Positions 8,770 to 18,910 of a stretch of DNA of 64,000 nucleotides are shown one piece after another. Below the pieces are notes generated by a model that saw nothing but the letters and a program-made list of their open reading frames with translations, was not told where the DNA came from and did not search any database. The DNA comes from Prochlorococcus sp. AG-409-K04 (GTDB taxonomy: Bacteria; Cyanobacteriota; Cyanobacteriia; PCC-6307; Cyanobiaceae), in assembly GCA_003215555.1 (NCBI GenBank), contig QCKE01000002.1, forward strand, positions 62,001-126,000, in the 5' to 3' direction. Both the position numbers and the translations under genes were made by a program. Positions within the stretch are counted from its first letter, which is position 1. Each line of letters begins with the position of its first letter.

Positions 8770-9426
8770 ATGTCAATTGGCATCTTAGGTAAAAAGCTTG
8801 GCATGTCCCAGCTTTTTGATGATCAAGGCAAGTCCGTACCTGTCACTTTAATTGAGGCTGGACCTTGTCGTATCACACAAATAAAAAGTTCTGCAACCGA
8901 TGGTTATTCTGCTGTTCAGATTGCCTTTGGAGTTGTTCGAGAAAAATTGGTTAACCGTCCATCAAAAGGACATCTTTCAAAATCTGGCGAAGACCCTCTT
9001 CGCCACATACGTGAATATCGTGTAGATGATTTGGAGGGATATAAGTTAGGTGCACAAGTAACTGTTGGTGATTTCGAAGCTGGGCAAAAGGTAGATGTCA
9101 GTGGCACAAGTATGGGGCGAGGTTTTTCTGGTTATCAGAAGAGACATGGTTTTAGTCGTGGCCCAATGAGTCATGGTTCTAAAAACCATCGTGAACCTGG
9201 TTCTACTGGTGCTGGTACAACTCCTGGAAGGATTTATCCTGGGAAAAGGATGGCTGGCCGATATGGAGGGAAAAAAATTACAACTAGGGGTTTGATGATT
9301 ATGAAAATTGATAGCGATCACAACCTGTTGGTCATTAAAGGCTCTGTCCCTGGTAAACCTGGTTCCTTATTAAATATTCGACCTGCAAATTGTGTTGGCT
9401 CCAATTCAATTAAAGGAGGTCGCTAG
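8770..9426 (+). CDS. rplC: Ribosomal protein L3
   Basis: L3 nucleates assembly of the 50S subunit near the peptidyl-transferase centre. The 218-residue product begins [16 protein letters not shown] and contains the central loop [32 protein letters not shown], split over residues about 117-148, which reaches into the ribosome core. It is the first gene of the cluster because rpsJ, which normally precedes it in bacteria, lies after tuf at 48751. It ends in Lys-Gly-Gly-Arg, and those codons form the ribosome-binding site for rplD. Confidence 0.98.
   Translation: MSIGILGKKLGMSQLFDDQGKSVPVTLIEAGPCRITQIKSSATDGYSAVQIAFGVVREKLVNRPSKGHLSKSGEDPLRHIREYRVDDLEGYKLGAQVTVGDFEAGQKVDVSGTSMGRGFSGYQKRHGFSRGPMSHGSKNHREPGSTGAGTTPGRIYPGKRMAGRYGGKKITTRGLMIMKIDSDHNLLVIKGSVPGKPGSLLNIRPANCVGSNSIKGGR
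9413..9420 (+). promoter_or_regulatory. Strong Shine-Dalgarno for rplD inside the rplC C-terminus
   Basis: AAGGAGGT is a full anti-16S match in a genome where most starts lack one. It lies within the final Lys-Gly-Gly codons of rplC, 8 bases before the rplD ATG at 9429, and suggests tightly coupled translation of L3 and L4. Confidence 0.8.
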
Positions 9427-9428
9427 TT

Positions 9429-10064
9429 ATGGCAAATTGTTCAGTTCTGAATTGGGATGGCAAAGAAGCCGGCAAAGCCAAACTCAATTTAAAAGTAGCC
9501 AAAGAATCTACTGCTGTTGATTTAATGCATAGAGCAGTTTTACGTCAGCAGGCTCATTCACGACAAGGCACTGCAAGTACTTTAACTAGGGCAGAAGTTA
9601 GAGGAGGAGGACGCAAGCCTTATAAACAAAAAGGTACTGGTAGAGCTAGACAGGGTTCAATCAGAACCCCTCTTCGTCCAGGTGGTGGAATTATTTTTGG
9701 GCCAAAGCCAAGACAATATAATTTAGCTATGAATCGAAAGGAGAGAAGATTAGCTTTAAGAACAGCTTTGATGGCAAGATTTCAAGATGTGATAGCAGTT
9801 AAAGATTTTGCTTCCACCATTGCAGTTCCTAAAACCAAGGAAATTACAGATTTCTTAGCTCGTTTAGGAATTGCTGCAAATTCTAAGGTTCTAATTATTC
9901 TTACTGATCCTTCAGAGGTTATCAAGAAGTCTATTAAGAACTTAGAAAGGGTAAAGTTAATTTCAGCTGACCATCTTAACGTTTTTGACTTGTTAAATGC
10001 TAATTCGTTGATTATTGGCGAAGATGCTTTGGCAAGGATTCAAGAGGTTTATGGAGATGACTGA
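9429..10064 (+). CDS. rplD: Ribosomal protein L4
   Basis: L4 binds 23S rRNA domain I and lines the exit tunnel; in some bacteria it also represses its own operon. The 211-residue protein has the tunnel loop around residues 55-95, with [20 protein letters not shown] and the [17 protein letters not shown] segment. The C-terminal alpha/beta domain has [12 protein letters not shown]. The rplC stop is only 2 bases upstream. The end of the gene overlaps the start of rplW by 8 bases. Confidence 0.97.
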   Translation: MANCSVLNWDGKEAGKAKLNLKVAKESTAVDLMHRAVLRQQAHSRQGTASTLTRAEVRGGGRKPYKQKGTGRARQGSIRTPLRPGGGIIFGPKPRQYNLAMNRKERRLALRTALMARFQDVIAVKDFASTIAVPKTKEITDFLARLGIAANSKVLIILTDPSEVIKKSIKNLERVKLISADHLNVFDLLNANSLIIGEDALARIQEVYGDD

Positions 10065-10365
10065 AATGTTTAAAAACCGCCTTGCAGACGTAATTCGTCG
10101 TCCATTAATTACAGAAAAGGCTACAAGAGGTCTTGATTTAAATCAGTACACTTTTGAAGTCGATCATAGAGCTGCAAAACCTGAAATAAAAGCTGCAATA
10201 GAGCATCTCTTTGATGTCAAAGTAGTTGGAATTAGTACAATGAACCCTCCTCGAAGAACAAGAAGAGTTGGACGTTTTTCAGGTAAAAGACCACAAGTTA
10301 AAAAGGCCATTGTGAGATTGGCTGAAGGTAGTTCTATACAATTGTTCCCTGATTCTGAAGATTAA
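10057..10365 (+). CDS. rplW: Ribosomal protein L23
   Basis: L23 sits at the mouth of the exit tunnel and docks trigger factor and SRP. I set the start at the ATG 10057 ([16 protein letters not shown]), giving 102 residues, because that aligns with other picocyanobacterial L23 proteins (M-x-x-hydrophobic-F). An ATG at 10066 is an alternative. The conserved RPLITEKAT motif and the [22 protein letters not shown] extended loop are present. The start overlaps rplD by 8 bases. Confidence 0.94.
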   Translation: MTEMFKNRLADVIRRPLITEKATRGLDLNQYTFEVDHRAAKPEIKAAIEHLFDVKVVGISTMNPPRRTRRVGRFSGKRPQVKKAIVRLAEGSSIQLFPDSED

Positions 10366-10370
10366 AAAAA

Positions 10371-11234
10371 ATGGCAATTCGTTCTTTCCGTCCTTATACC
10401 CCTGGTACTCGAACAAGAGTAGTCACTGATTTCAGTGAGGTAACAGATCGCAAACCTGAGCGTTCTCTTGTTGTTTCAAAGCACCGTTTCAAGGGTCGCA
10501 ATAACAGAGGTGTTATTACATGTAGGCATAGAGGTGGTGGACATAAAAGGCAATATAGAATTGTTGATTTTCGAAGGGACAAACATGGTATTGCGGCTAA
10601 AGTAGCGGCTATTCATTATGACCCACATCGAAATGCAAGATTAGCTTTGCTTTTTTATAAAGATGGTGAAAAGCGGTATATTTTAGCTCCAGCAGGAGTC
10701 ATTGTTGGCCAAGAATTGATCTCAGGACCAGACACTCCAATTGAAAATGGTAATGCAATGCCATTGTCAGCTGTTCCTTTAGGTTCAAGTGTTCATTGTG
10801 TTGAACTGTATCCTGGTAGAGGTGGGCAGATGGTTCGTTCTGCGGGAGCCAGTGCCCAGGTTATGGCTAAAGAAGGTGATTATGTTGCATTAAAACTTCC
10901 GTCTACAGAGGTTAGGTTAGTTCGTTGTGAATGTTATGCCACTTTAGGAGAGGTAGGTAATTCAGAAATTAGAAATACTAGCTTAGGTAAAGCTGGTAGA
11001 AAACGCTGGTTAGGCAGAAGACCTCAAGTGAGAGGTAGTGTAATGAACCCTTGTGATCATCCTCATGGAGGAGGAGAGGGCCGTGCCCCAGTTGGCCGAG
11101 CTGGTCCTGTCACTCCTTGGGGAAAGCCAGCTCTTGGGTTAAAGACTCGAAAGCGTAATAAGCCTAGTAATAGGTTTGTTCTAAGGAAACGTCGTCGAGT
11201 CTCCAAACGGAGTCGAGGAGGGCGTGATTCTTGA
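10371..11234 (+). CDS. rplB: Ribosomal protein L2
   Basis: L2 is needed for subunit joining and peptidyl transfer. The 287-residue protein begins [14 protein letters not shown] and holds [20 protein letters not shown] near residue 45, the VGQELISG loop, and the C-terminal signature [16 protein letters not shown] near residue 225. The His of that signature contacts the catalytic centre. The tail is highly basic ([16 protein letters not shown]), as expected. Confidence 0.98.
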   Translation: MAIRSFRPYTPGTRTRVVTDFSEVTDRKPERSLVVSKHRFKGRNNRGVITCRHRGGGHKRQYRIVDFRRDKHGIAAKVAAIHYDPHRNARLALLFYKDGEKRYILAPAGVIVGQELISGPDTPIENGNAMPLSAVPLGSSVHCVELYPGRGGQMVRSAGASAQVMAKEGDYVALKLPSTEVRLVRCECYATLGEVGNSEIRNTSLGKAGRKRWLGRRPQVRGSVMNPCDHPHGGGEGRAPVGRAGPVTPWGKPALGLKTRKRNKPSNRFVLRKRRRVSKRSRGGRDS

Positions 11235-11276
11235 TGTTCTTCATAGTCATGTATTTCTTCTCTTAAATTCTCCATC

Positions 11277-11552
11277 ATGGGACGTTCACTTAAAAAAGGC
11301 CCTTTTATTGCCGACAGCCTTCTTAAAAAGGTTGAAAAACAAAATAATGAAGATGACAAGTCTGTCATTAAGACTTGGTCAAGAGCTTCTACAATCCTTC
11401 CACTAATGATTGGTCATACTATTGCTATTCATAATGGCAAGTCGCATGTACCTGTTTTTATTACTGAGCAAATGGTTGGCCATAAGTTAGGAGAGTTTGC
11501 TCCTACAAGAACTTATCGAGGCCATATGAAAGATAAAAAAGGAGGTCGCTAA
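11277..11552 (+). CDS. rpsS: Ribosomal protein S19
   Basis: S19 binds 16S rRNA in the 30S head together with S13. The 91-residue product starts [16 protein letters not shown] and contains [30 protein letters not shown] and [16 protein letters not shown], the family signature. It ends Lys-Lys-Gly-Gly-Arg, and these codons contain the ribosome-binding site of rplV. Confidence 0.98.
   Translation: MGRSLKKGPFIADSLLKKVEKQNNEDDKSVIKTWSRASTILPLMIGHTIAIHNGKSHVPVFITEQMVGHKLGEFAPTRTYRGHMKDKKGGR
11539..11546 (+). promoter_or_regulatory. Strong Shine-Dalgarno for rplV inside the rpsS C-terminus
   Basis: AAGGAGGT within the Lys-Gly-Gly codons at the end of rpsS lies 7 bases before the rplV ATG at 11554. 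It repeats exactly the arrangement seen between rplC and rplD. Confidence 0.8.
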
Positions 11553-11553
11553 A

Positions 11554-11928
11554 ATGACGGAATCTTCACTCGCACATGCTCACGGTCGATTTATTCGAGG
11601 CTCAGCTTCTAAGGTACGCCGAGTCTTAGATCAAATTCGTGGTAGAAGTTATCGAGATGCATTGATTATGCTTGAATTTATGCCTTATCGATCTACTGGA
11701 GCAATAACTAAGGTGCTTAGATCCGCTGTGGCTAATGCAGAGAATAATCTTGGATTAGATCCTTCTTCATTAGTAATTCAAACTGCTACGGCAGACATCG
11801 GACCTGCTATGAAACGTTATAGACCAAGAGCACAAGGAAGAGCATTTGCTATTAAAAAACAAACTTGCCATATCAGTATTAGTGTGGCTTCTTCTACTGA
11901 ATCAACGACAACGGAGGCTTCTGACTGA
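11554..11928 (+). CDS. rplV: Ribosomal protein L22
   Basis: L22 lines the exit tunnel with L4 through a long hairpin. The 124-residue protein contains [23 protein letters not shown] near the start and the hairpin-forming [28 protein letters not shown] near residues 85-112. The C-terminal dozen residues are Ser/Thr/Glu rich and form a short extension. The stop and the rpsC start overlap in TGATG. Confidence 0.97.
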   Translation: MTESSLAHAHGRFIRGSASKVRRVLDQIRGRSYRDALIMLEFMPYRSTGAITKVLRSAVANAENNLGLDPSSLVIQTATADIGPAMKRYRPRAQGRAFAIKKQTCHISISVASSTESTTTEASD

Positions 11929-12659
11929 TGGGACATAAAATTCATCCAACAGGCTTACGCTTAGGGATTACTCAAGAACATTCTTCTCGTTGGTATGCTT
12001 CTAACAAGACATATCCTTTACTTCTGCAGGAAGATGATCGAATCAGGGTCTTTATCCAGAAGAAATATGGGGCTGCTGGAATAAGTGACGTTCTTATTGC
12101 TCGGAAAGCTGATCAATTAGAAGTGGAATTGAAAACTGCTCGACCAGGAGTGATCGTTGGACGTCAAGGGAGTGGAATTGAAGAATTGAGATCAGGAATA
12201 CAGAAAACAATTGGAGATCGAGCTAGGCAAGTTCGTATTAACGTTGTTGAAATTGAGCGAGTTGATGCAGATGCGCATCTTTTGGCCGAGTATATAGCTC
12301 AACAACTTGAGAAAAGAGTAGCTTTTCGACGGACCATTCGAATGGCAGTTCAGAGAGCTCAAAGAGCTGGAGTTTTGGGTTTAAAAATTCAAGTTGGAGG
12401 TCGTTTAAATGGTGCAGAAATTGCAAGATCAGAGTGGACTCGAGAAGGCCGTGTTCCATTGCACACCCTCCGGGCCGAGATCGATTATGCAAATAAGACA
12501 GCTAATACAACTTATGGAGTTCTAGGCATTAAAGTATGGGTTTTTAAAGGTGAGGTCTTATCTAAGGAAGAACAACCGATTCCTGTCGGAGCAAATCCGA
12601 GAAGGAAAGGTAATCGTAGACCTCAACAATTTGAGGATAGATCCAATGATGGAAAATAA
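11928..12659 (+). CDS. rpsC: Ribosomal protein S3
   Basis: S3 forms part of the mRNA entry channel. The 243-residue protein begins [24 protein letters not shown]. It has the KH domain with the glycine loop [17 protein letters not shown] near residues 72-88, and the C-terminal domain signature [29 protein letters not shown] at about 152-180. The tail after residue 215 is basic and low in complexity. It overlaps rplV by one base. Confidence 0.98.
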   Translation: MGHKIHPTGLRLGITQEHSSRWYASNKTYPLLLQEDDRIRVFIQKKYGAAGISDVLIARKADQLEVELKTARPGVIVGRQGSGIEELRSGIQKTIGDRARQVRINVVEIERVDADAHLLAEYIAQQLEKRVAFRRTIRMAVQRAQRAGVLGLKIQVGGRLNGAEIARSEWTREGRVPLHTLRAEIDYANKTANTTYGVLGIKVWVFKGEVLSKEEQPIPVGANPRRKGNRRPQQFEDRSNDGK

Positions 12660-12665
12660 GGAGGT
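12658..12665 (+). promoter_or_regulatory. Strong Shine-Dalgarno for rplP overlapping the rpsC stop
   Basis: AAGGAGGT begins in the TAA stop of rpsC and ends 7 bases before the rplP ATG at 12673. It is a full-strength site that fixes the rplP start. Confidence 0.75.
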
Positions 12666-12672
12666 TTAAATC

Positions 12673-13188
12673 ATGCTTAGTCCAAAACGTACTAAATTCC
12701 GCAAACAGCAACGTGGCCGTATGAGAGGTGTTGCTACTAGAGGCAACAAAATAGCTTTTGGTCAGTTTGCATTGCAGGCCCAGGAATGTGGATGGATCAC
12801 TTCTCGTCAGATTGAAGCGAGTCGAAGAGCTATGACACGCTATGTCAAAAGAGGTGGTCAGATTTGGATTCGCATTTTTCCTGATAAGCCAGTCACGATG
12901 AGACCTGCAGAAACTCGAATGGGTTCGGGTAAAGGCAACCCAGAATTTTGGGTTGCTGTCGTGAAGCCTGGGCGCATATTGTTTGAAATGGGTGGAGAAG
13001 AAATTACTGAATCAATTGCAAAAGAGGCAATGCGCTTGGCTCAGTACAAGTTACCTATTAAAACAAAGTTTATTTCTTTGCCAGTAGGTGAGTTGCCCAC
13101 GCAGCAAGGTAAGGCTTCTGCTGCTGCATTAAGTTCCAATGACTCCAATGAGTCAACGGAAGAATCAGTTTCCCCTGTGGAGTCTTAA
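12673..13188 (+). CDS. rplP: Ribosomal protein L16
   Basis: L16 helps position the A-site tRNA. The 171-residue product starts [19 protein letters not shown] and contains the signature [25 protein letters not shown] near residues 80-105. The bacterial core is about 136 residues. The last 30 or so residues are a Ser/Asn/Glu-rich tail ([18 protein letters not shown]), a flexible acidic extension that resembles those in other marine picocyanobacteria. Confidence 0.97.
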   Translation: MLSPKRTKFRKQQRGRMRGVATRGNKIAFGQFALQAQECGWITSRQIEASRRAMTRYVKRGGQIWIRIFPDKPVTMRPAETRMGSGKGNPEFWVAVVKPGRILFEMGGEEITESIAKEAMRLAQYKLPIKTKFISLPVGELPTQQGKASAAALSSNDSNESTEESVSPVES

Positions 13189-13191
13189 AAC

Positions 13192-13404
13192 ATGGCTGAA
13201 TCAGAAAAACTAGACCTGGCAAAATTGTCAGACATTGAGCTTAATGAAAAGATTGATCTCATACGACGTGAGTTGTTTGATCTTCGCTTTCAAAGAGCTA
13301 CAAGACAGTTGACTGAAACGCATCGTTTTAAAAAAGCTCGTGTCCAGTTAGCACAGCTTTTAACCATTCAGAGTGATCGTAGTCGCTCAAATTCTTCAAC
13401 TTGA
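13192..13404 (+). CDS. rpmC: Ribosomal protein L29
   Basis: L29 is a helical-hairpin protein near the tunnel exit. The 70-residue product has [29 protein letters not shown], the family signature, followed by [13 protein letters not shown]. It begins 3 bases after the rplP stop. A short Ser/Arg-rich tail replaces the usual end. Confidence 0.96.
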   Translation: MAESEKLDLAKLSDIELNEKIDLIRRELFDLRFQRATRQLTETHRFKKARVQLAQLLTIQSDRSRSNSST

Positions 13405-13420
13405 AAATCTTTTAAAAATC

Positions 13421-13687
13421 ATGGCTCTTAAGGAAAGGTTAGGAACTGTCGTCAGTGACAAGATGGATAAAACAGTTGTGGTTGCGGTTATTAATCGCTT
13501 CCCGCATTCCATCTATCAAAAAACTGTTAGTAGAACAACTCGCTATAAAGCGCACGATGAAAATAATAATTGCAAGATTGGAGATAGAGTTCGAATTACT
13601 GAAACTCGACCGCTTAGTGCTACTAAAAGATGGACTGTTGCTGAGGTTTTAAATGCAAATAATACGAATCAGGAGGCGGTTCAATGA
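13421..13687 (+). CDS. rpsQ: Ribosomal protein S17
   Basis: S17 is a primary 16S binder with an OB fold. From the ATG at 13421 the product is 88 residues, [23 protein letters not shown], with the signature [20 protein letters not shown] near residues 52-71. The upstream in-frame ATG at 13373 would add 16 residues inside rpmC and has no family support. The stop overlaps the rplN start by 4 bases (ATGA). Confidence 0.97.
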   Translation: MALKERLGTVVSDKMDKTVVVAVINRFPHSIYQKTVSRTTRYKAHDENNNCKIGDRVRITETRPLSATKRWTVAEVLNANNTNQEAVQ

Positions 13688-14049
13688 TTCAACAGGAGAC
13701 ATTCCTTACTGTTGCGGATAACAGTGGTGCAAAACGTTTGCAATGTATTAGAGTTCTTGGCTCTAATCGTAGATATGCGCATGTGGGTGATGTGATAGTC
13801 GCAGCTGTAAAGGATGCTGTGCCAAATATGGGAGTTAAAAAATCGGATGTTGTAAAGGCAGTCGTAGTACGTACAAGAGCAACCCTTCGGAGAGATACAG
13901 GTAATTCAATTCGATTCGATGATAATGCCGCTGTATTAATCAATGAGGATAAAAATCCTAGAGGTACAAGGGTGTTTGGTCCAGTTGCTCGTGAATTGCG
14001 CGAACGTAATTTTACAAAAATTGTTTCTCTTGCCCCAGAGGTGATTTAA
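13684..14049 (+). CDS. rplN: Ribosomal protein L14
   Basis: L14 forms an intersubunit bridge. The 121-residue protein is of standard length, starts [26 protein letters not shown] and contains [38 protein letters not shown], the signature region. A good ribosome-binding site, AGGAGG, lies within the end of rpsQ about 8 bases before its start. Confidence 0.98.
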   Translation: MIQQETFLTVADNSGAKRLQCIRVLGSNRRYAHVGDVIVAAVKDAVPNMGVKKSDVVKAVVVRTRATLRRDTGNSIRFDDNAAVLINEDKNPRGTRVFGPVARELRERNFTKIVSLAPEVI

Positions 14050-14050
14050 A

Positions 14051-14416
14051 ATGTTGAACTCTTCAAATTCAAAGCAAACAAAAAAACCTTCCTCGCCAAT
14101 TAAAATGCGAATTAGAAAAGGAGACACAGTTCAAGTTATTAATGGGAAAGAGAGAGGTAAAACTGGTGAAGTTTTAAAAACTTTGCCAATTGAAAATAGA
14201 GTCATTGTAAAAGGAGTGAATCTTCGTACTCGGCACGTCAAACCAACTCAAGAGGGGGAATCTGGTCAGATAGTGACTGAGGAGGCTTCACTCCATGCCT
14301 CTAATGTAATGATTTATTCCACTCAAAAAAAAGTTGCAAGTCGTGTTGAGATTGTTATTGCTAAAGATGGTTCAAAAAAACGAAAACTTAAAAAGACTGG
14401 TGAATTGATTGATTAA
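14051..14416 (+). CDS. rplX: Ribosomal protein L24
   Basis: L24 initiates 50S assembly. The 121-residue product has a 20-residue Ser/Lys N-terminal extension before the KOW motif [23 protein letters not shown] at about residues 19-41, then [19 protein letters not shown]. The ATG at 14051 follows the rplN stop by one base, which supports it, although a shorter start at the internal Met (KMRIRKGD) would be closer to the E. coli length. Confidence 0.95.
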   Translation: MLNSSNSKQTKKPSSPIKMRIRKGDTVQVINGKERGKTGEVLKTLPIENRVIVKGVNLRTRHVKPTQEGESGQIVTEEASLHASNVMIYSTQKKVASRVEIVIAKDGSKKRKLKKTGELID

Positions 14417-14514
14417 TTTGCTTCATTCATTCAGTCTTTGATTCACTGATTGTTTTCTCTCAATCTTTTCTTTCATCAATTCTGACAACGACCAGAATTT
14501 TATTTTCATCAACC

Positions 14515-15054
14515 ATGTCACTTAAAAATCGCTATCGAGAGACTATTAGGCCTAAATTATTGAAGGATTTAGGATTTTCTAATATTCATCAAGTTCCAAA
14601 GGTTGTCAAAATTAATGTTAATCGTGGGCTAGGAGAAGCAGCTCAAAATTCAAAAGCCCTAGAAGCTTCTCTTTCAGAAGTTTCTACTATCACTGGCCAA
14701 AAAGCTCTTGTAACAAGAGCTAAAAAGGCTATAGCTGGCTTTAAAATTCGCCAAGGTATGCCAATTGGTTGTGCGGTTACTTTGCGTGGTGAGAGAATGT
14801 ATGCGTTTTTGGAAAGATTGATAAATCTTGCTTTGCCAAGAATTAGAGATTTCCGTGGAGTGAGTCCTAAAAGTTTTGATGGACGTGGAAATTTCACACT
14901 TGGTGTTAAGGAACAATTGATTTTTCCTGAAATTTCTTTTGATAAAATTGATGCTATCAGGGGTATGGATATAACCATTGTTACTAGTGCCAGAACCGAT
15001 GAGGAGGGCCGTGCTCTTCTTAAGGAGATGGGAATGCCTTTCCGGAGTAATTAA
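14515..15054 (+). CDS. rplE: Ribosomal protein L5
   Basis: L5 binds 5S rRNA and bridges to the 30S head. The 179-residue product starts [16 protein letters not shown] and contains [41 protein letters not shown] and [30 protein letters not shown]. It follows rplX after a 98-base gap, wide for this cluster, that shows no clear terminator. In most bacteria rpsN comes next; here rpsH follows after 4 bases. Confidence 0.98.
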   Translation: MSLKNRYRETIRPKLLKDLGFSNIHQVPKVVKINVNRGLGEAAQNSKALEASLSEVSTITGQKALVTRAKKAIAGFKIRQGMPIGCAVTLRGERMYAFLERLINLALPRIRDFRGVSPKSFDGRGNFTLGVKEQLIFPEISFDKIDAIRGMDITIVTSARTDEEGRALLKEMGMPFRSN

Positions 15055-15058
15055 AACT

Positions 15059-15460
15059 ATGGCTAATCACGATCCAATTTCAGACATGCTTACTCGTATT
15101 CGAAACGCGAGTGAAAAGAGACATGAGAAAACATGTGTTCCTGCTTCTCGTATGTCTAGAAGTATTGCGAGAGTTCTTCAAAGAGAAGGCTTTATTTCCC
15201 AAATAAGCGAAGAGGGAGAAGGAGTTAAAACTCAATTGATTCTTGAATTGAAATACAGCGGTAAGCATCGCCATCCAACCATTCGTTCTATGCAGCGAGT
15301 CAGTAAACCAGGTCTTCGCATTTATAAAAACAACCGAGGTTTGCCTAAGGTTTTAGGTGGCCTTGGAGTGGCTATTATCTCTACCTCTAAAGGTGTAATG
15401 AGTGATCGCGATGCGCGAAAGCAGGGTATTGGCGGAGAAGTTCTCTGCTACGTCTATTAA
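15059..15460 (+). CDS. rpsH: Ribosomal protein S8
   Basis: S8 binds the central domain of 16S rRNA and in E. coli represses the spc operon. The 133-residue protein starts at the ATG 15059 ([17 protein letters not shown]). A longer frame from 14978 lies inside rplE and has no family support. The C-terminal signature [27 protein letters not shown] is intact. Confidence 0.97.
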   Translation: MANHDPISDMLTRIRNASEKRHEKTCVPASRMSRSIARVLQREGFISQISEEGEGVKTQLILELKYSGKHRHPTIRSMQRVSKPGLRIYKNNRGLPKVLGGLGVAIISTSKGVMSDRDARKQGIGGEVLCYVY

Positions 15461-15477
15461 ATCAGGAGCTTTTTATC

Positions 15478-16017
15478 ATGTCTCGTATTGGCAAAAAACC
15501 TATACCAGTGCCTGAAAAGGTAGAAGTGATTCTGGATGGACTTTCAGTAACTGTGAAGGGACCTAAAGGTGAGTTGACTAGAACTCTTCCTGAAGGAGTT
15601 AATATTAGTCAAGTTGACGGATCAATTGTAGTTTCTGCGGATAACGATAAAAGAAAATCTCGAGAAAGGCATGGTTTATCTAGAACATTAGTGGCCAATA
15701 TGGTCGAAGGAGTAAATAATGGTTTTTCTAAACAGCTTGAAATTGTAGGTGTAGGGTCTCGTGCTCAAGTTAAAGGTAAAACACTTGTTGTGAGTGCTGG
15801 TTATAGCCATACTGTTGAGATTGCACCACCCGAAGGGATCACATTTAAAGTTGAAAGTAATACAAATGTATTCGTGTCTGGTATTGATAAAGAGCTAGTT
15901 GGGAATGAGGCAGCGAAAATTCGTGGAATACGTCCCCCAGAGCCTTATAAAGGAAAAGGAATTAAGTATGCTGGAGAACATATTGTTCGCAAGGCTGGTA
16001 AATCAGGGAAGAAATAA
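15478..16017 (+). CDS. rplF: Ribosomal protein L6
   Basis: L6 contacts the sarcin-ricin loop region used by the GTPase factors. The 179-residue product has two repeated domains and the signature [26 protein letters not shown] at its end. It starts [15 protein letters not shown], preceded by an AGGAG ribosome-binding site about 10 bases upstream. Confidence 0.98.
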   Translation: MSRIGKKPIPVPEKVEVILDGLSVTVKGPKGELTRTLPEGVNISQVDGSIVVSADNDKRKSRERHGLSRTLVANMVEGVNNGFSKQLEIVGVGSRAQVKGKTLVVSAGYSHTVEIAPPEGITFKVESNTNVFVSGIDKELVGNEAAKIRGIRPPEPYKGKGIKYAGEHIVRKAGKSGKK

Positions 16018-16051
16018 ACAATTTCTTTGATTTCATAATTTTTCTTTACTC

Positions 16052-16420
16052 ATGTCAAATCTCTCCAGAAAACAAAAAACTCAGAAGCGTCATAGACGGC
16101 TTCGTCGCCACTTAAGTGGAACAGATCAACGTCCTAGGTTATCTGTTTTTCGTTCTAATAATCATATTTATGCACAAGTGATAGATGATGCTGCTCAAAA
16201 TACACTTTGTTCAGCATCTACTCTAGAAAAGGAGTTTCTATCTAATAGTAAAGTGAATGCCAGTACCTGTGCAGCATCAACAGCTGTCGGTGAACTGCTT
16301 GCAAAACGGGCTCTTGAGAAAGGGATCAAGCAAGTGGTTTTTGATCGTGGGGGCAGTCTTTATCATGGCAGAGTGAAGGCTTTGGCTGAATCTGCTCGTC
16401 AAGCTGGTCTTACATTCTGA
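16052..16420 (+). CDS. rplR: Ribosomal protein L18
   Basis: L18 binds 5S rRNA with L5. The 122-residue product has the basic N-terminus [18 protein letters not shown], the strand [20 protein letters not shown], and the C-terminal [26 protein letters not shown]. The length and order are standard. Confidence 0.97.
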   Translation: MSNLSRKQKTQKRHRRLRRHLSGTDQRPRLSVFRSNNHIYAQVIDDAAQNTLCSASTLEKEFLSNSKVNASTCAASTAVGELLAKRALEKGIKQVVFDRGGSLYHGRVKALAESARQAGLTF

Positions 16421-16428
16421 TTTTTACA

Positions 16429-17055
16429 ATGACTGACTCTAAAACCAAAAATAAAACAAACGACAATTCATCGTCTTCTGCATCTGCATCTTCTGAGACA
16501 CAACAGGAGCAACGCAAAGGTCGAGGGGGAGATCGTAGAGGTAGACGCTCTGACAGAAGGAATCAAGAGAGAGACTCTGAATGGCAAGAAAGAGTAATTC
16601 AGATTCGAAGGGTTTCGAAGACGGTTAAAGGAGGGAAAAAAATGAGTTTTCGCGCAATAGTTGTTGTAGGCAATGAGAAAGGTCAAGTAGGAGTGGGAGT
16701 AGGTAAAGCTGGAGATGTAATAGGAGCAGTTAGGAAAGGAGTGGCTGATGGAAAGAAGAATCTTGTCCGAGTACCTTTAACTCCCAGTAGTTCAATTCCT
16801 ACTCTTTCTAATGGAAGAGATGGTGCCGCAAGTGTTTTAATTCGTCCTGCTGCACCTGGAACAGGAGTTATTGCGGGTGGCTCTATTCGTACTGTTTTAG
16901 AATTAGCAGGAATTAAAAATGTTCTTGCGAAGCGCTTAGGGAGTAAGACTCCTTTAAATAATGCTCGTGCTGCAATGGTAGCTTTGTCGCTTCTAAGAAC
17001 TCATAAAGCTACTGCTAAAGAACGAGGAATCTCTCTTGAGCAGATTTATTCTTGA
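16429..17055 (+). CDS. rpsE: Ribosomal protein S5
   Basis: S5 shapes the mRNA entry site and decoding accuracy. The core begins near residue 48 ([33 protein letters not shown]), with the S5 signature [18 protein letters not shown]. Before it lies an unstructured extension of about 47 residues: a Ser/Asn run followed by an Arg/Gly-rich patch ([16 protein letters not shown]). The total of 208 residues exceeds the E. coli 167 because of this extension. In bacteria rpmD (L30) usually follows; here rplO follows after 7 bases. Confidence 0.97.
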   Translation: MTDSKTKNKTNDNSSSSASASSETQQEQRKGRGGDRRGRRSDRRNQERDSEWQERVIQIRRVSKTVKGGKKMSFRAIVVVGNEKGQVGVGVGKAGDVIGAVRKGVADGKKNLVRVPLTPSSSIPTLSNGRDGAASVLIRPAAPGTGVIAGGSIRTVLELAGIKNVLAKRLGSKTPLNNARAAMVALSLLRTHKATAKERGISLEQIYS

Positions 17056-17062
17056 TTTTATT

Positions 17063-17512
17063 ATGACTATTAAACTCGATTCTTTAAAGGCTAATAAAGG
17101 AGCCCGAAAAAAAAAGTTGCGCAAAGGTAGAGGTATTGCAGCTGGTCAAGGTGCAAGTTGTGGTTTTGGTATGAGAGGGCAAAAGTCCCGCTCTGGAAGA
17201 CCTACTAGACCTGGATTTGAAGGTGGTCAAATGCCTTTATATAGAAGAGTGCCTAAGTTGAAGCACTTCCCTTTAGTCAATCCTAAGTTTTATACGATTA
17301 TTAATGTCTCAGATTTCAATGAATTGAAGGATGACACCGTTGTTAATTTAGATTCCTTAGTAAAAGCTGGATTGGTTACTAGCCCTAAATACCCTCTAAA
17401 AGTTTTAGGTAATGGAAAACTAAAAGTTAAGCTATCTGTTCAAGCTGCTGCATTCACTGCTTCTGCTAAGAAAAAAATTGAAGAGGCAGGTGGCACTTTT
17501 GAAGTTTTTTAA
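17063..17512 (+). CDS. rplO: Ribosomal protein L15
   Basis: L15 is a late-assembly 50S protein. I chose the ATG 17063 ([24 protein letters not shown]), giving 149 residues; an upstream in-frame start at 17036 overlaps rpsE and adds nine unsupported residues. The Gly-rich [20 protein letters not shown] and the [16 protein letters not shown] motif are present, and a C-terminal ribosomal L15e-like fold completes it. Confidence 0.97.
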   Translation: MTIKLDSLKANKGARKKKLRKGRGIAAGQGASCGFGMRGQKSRSGRPTRPGFEGGQMPLYRRVPKLKHFPLVNPKFYTIINVSDFNELKDDTVVNLDSLVKAGLVTSPKYPLKVLGNGKLKVKLSVQAAAFTASAKKKIEEAGGTFEVF

Positions 17513-17554
17513 TAAAATCTAATTTTGTGCTTTTGAAGTTTATTATTCAAGTTC

Positions 17555-18874
17555 ATGTTTGTTACTAGAGGTCGTAACCCGAGTGCTTCAGAAGTAGCTT
17601 CTCAGCTTGTTTTAAATAAAGAGCTGAGAGCTAGGGTTTTGACTACTTTAGGCATTCTTTTGTTTGTTAGATTGGGGATATATATTCCGGTTCCTGGGAT
17701 TGATAGAGAAGCTTTTAAGGAGTTTATACAACAAGGAGGACAACTAATAGGCTTCTTGGATATCTTTACAGGAGGAGGAATTTCTACTCTTGGTATTTTT
17801 GCACTTGGCATTCTCCCTTTTATTAATGCTTCTATAATTATTCAATTATTGACGGCAGCATTGCCTCAATTGGAGGATTTGCAAAAAAATGAAGGGGAAG
17901 CAGGTCGTAGGAAGATTTCTCAAATCACCCGTTATGTAGCTCTTGGGTGGGGTTTGATGCAAAGTATTGTATTTGCACTAATTCTTAGAAAATATTCAAT
18001 TGAAAGTTTAGGAGAAGTGGAATTTGTTTTTCAGACAGCAATTGCATTAGTTACTGGTTCAATGATTGTAATGTGGCTTAGTGAAATCATCACTGAAAAA
18101 GGTATAGGGCAAGGGGCTTCATTAGTTATTTTCTTGAATATTGTTGCAACACTTCCTAAAGCACTTAGTTCTACTATTGAAAAAGCACAAACTGGAGATA
18201 GGAATGATGTTTTTGGAATAATTGTACTTTTAATAGTTTTTTTAATTACTATTGTTGGAATCATTTTTGTGCAAGAGGGTTCAAGAAGAATTCCTATTGT
18301 TAGCGCAAAAAGACAGATAGGAGGAACTGCTTTATTGCCAACTAGACAAAGCTATCTTCCTTTGAAGTTAAATGCTGGTGGTGTAATGCCCATTATTTTT
18401 GCTTCTGCTTTGATTTTTCTTCCTATCACAATTGCTAATTTTACTAAAAGTCCTTTTTTGATTCAAGCAGCAAGTTCATTAAACCCAAGTGCATCAAATC
18501 CTTGGCCATATGCACTTACATTTTTCACTTTAATACTTGGATTTGCATATTTTTATGCTTCTTTAACAATCAATCCCATTGATATTGCCGCAAATTTAAA
18601 AAGAGGTGGTGTTGCAATTCCGGGGGTTCGTCCTGGTAGTGCTACTGCAAAACATCTTTCAGGTGTGCAAAACAGATTGACTTTGCTAGGGGGTGTTTTT
18701 TTAGGTTCTGTTGCAATTGTCCCTGCTGCTGTTGAGAGGGCAACAAATGTTCAAACATTTCAAGGATTAGGAGCTACTTCGTTATTAATTCTTGTTGGTG
18801 TTGCTATAGATACTGCTAAGCAGGTTCAAACTTATGTGATTTCTCAAAGGTATGAGGGTTTAGTCAGACAATGA
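17555..18874 (+). CDS. secY: Preprotein translocase subunit SecY
   Basis: SecY is the channel of the Sec translocon; in cyanobacteria it serves both plasma and thylakoid membranes. The 439-residue protein has ten hydrophobic segments. The plug/TM2 region is VPGIDREAFKEFI...GGGISTLGIFALGILPFINASIIIQLL, the cytosolic loops carry RRIPIVSAKRQIGG (loop 8-9 region) and the end is VISQRYEGLVRQ. It follows rplO by 42 bases and precedes adk, the usual spc order. Confidence 0.98.
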   Translation: MFVTRGRNPSASEVASQLVLNKELRARVLTTLGILLFVRLGIYIPVPGIDREAFKEFIQQGGQLIGFLDIFTGGGISTLGIFALGILPFINASIIIQLLTAALPQLEDLQKNEGEAGRRKISQITRYVALGWGLMQSIVFALILRKYSIESLGEVEFVFQTAIALVTGSMIVMWLSEIITEKGIGQGASLVIFLNIVATLPKALSSTIEKAQTGDRNDVFGIIVLLIVFLITIVGIIFVQEGSRRIPIVSAKRQIGGTALLPTRQSYLPLKLNAGGVMPIIFASALIFLPITIANFTKSPFLIQAASSLNPSASNPWPYALTFFTLILGFAYFYASLTINPIDIAANLKRGGVAIPGVRPGSATAKHLSGVQNRLTLLGGVFLGSVAIVPAAVERATNVQTFQGLGATSLLILVGVAIDTAKQVQTYVISQRYEGLVRQ

Positions 18875-18910
18875 TTTATAAACGATCTTTTTTTTTTCTA
18901 ACTAAATAAA

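Noticed and set aside
13373-13420. Upstream ATG extension of rpsQ
   Set aside because: Adds 16 residues that lie inside rpmC and match no S17 protein.
14978-15058. N-terminal extension of rpsH
   Set aside because: Lies inside rplE and precedes the standard S8 start [11 protein letters not shown].
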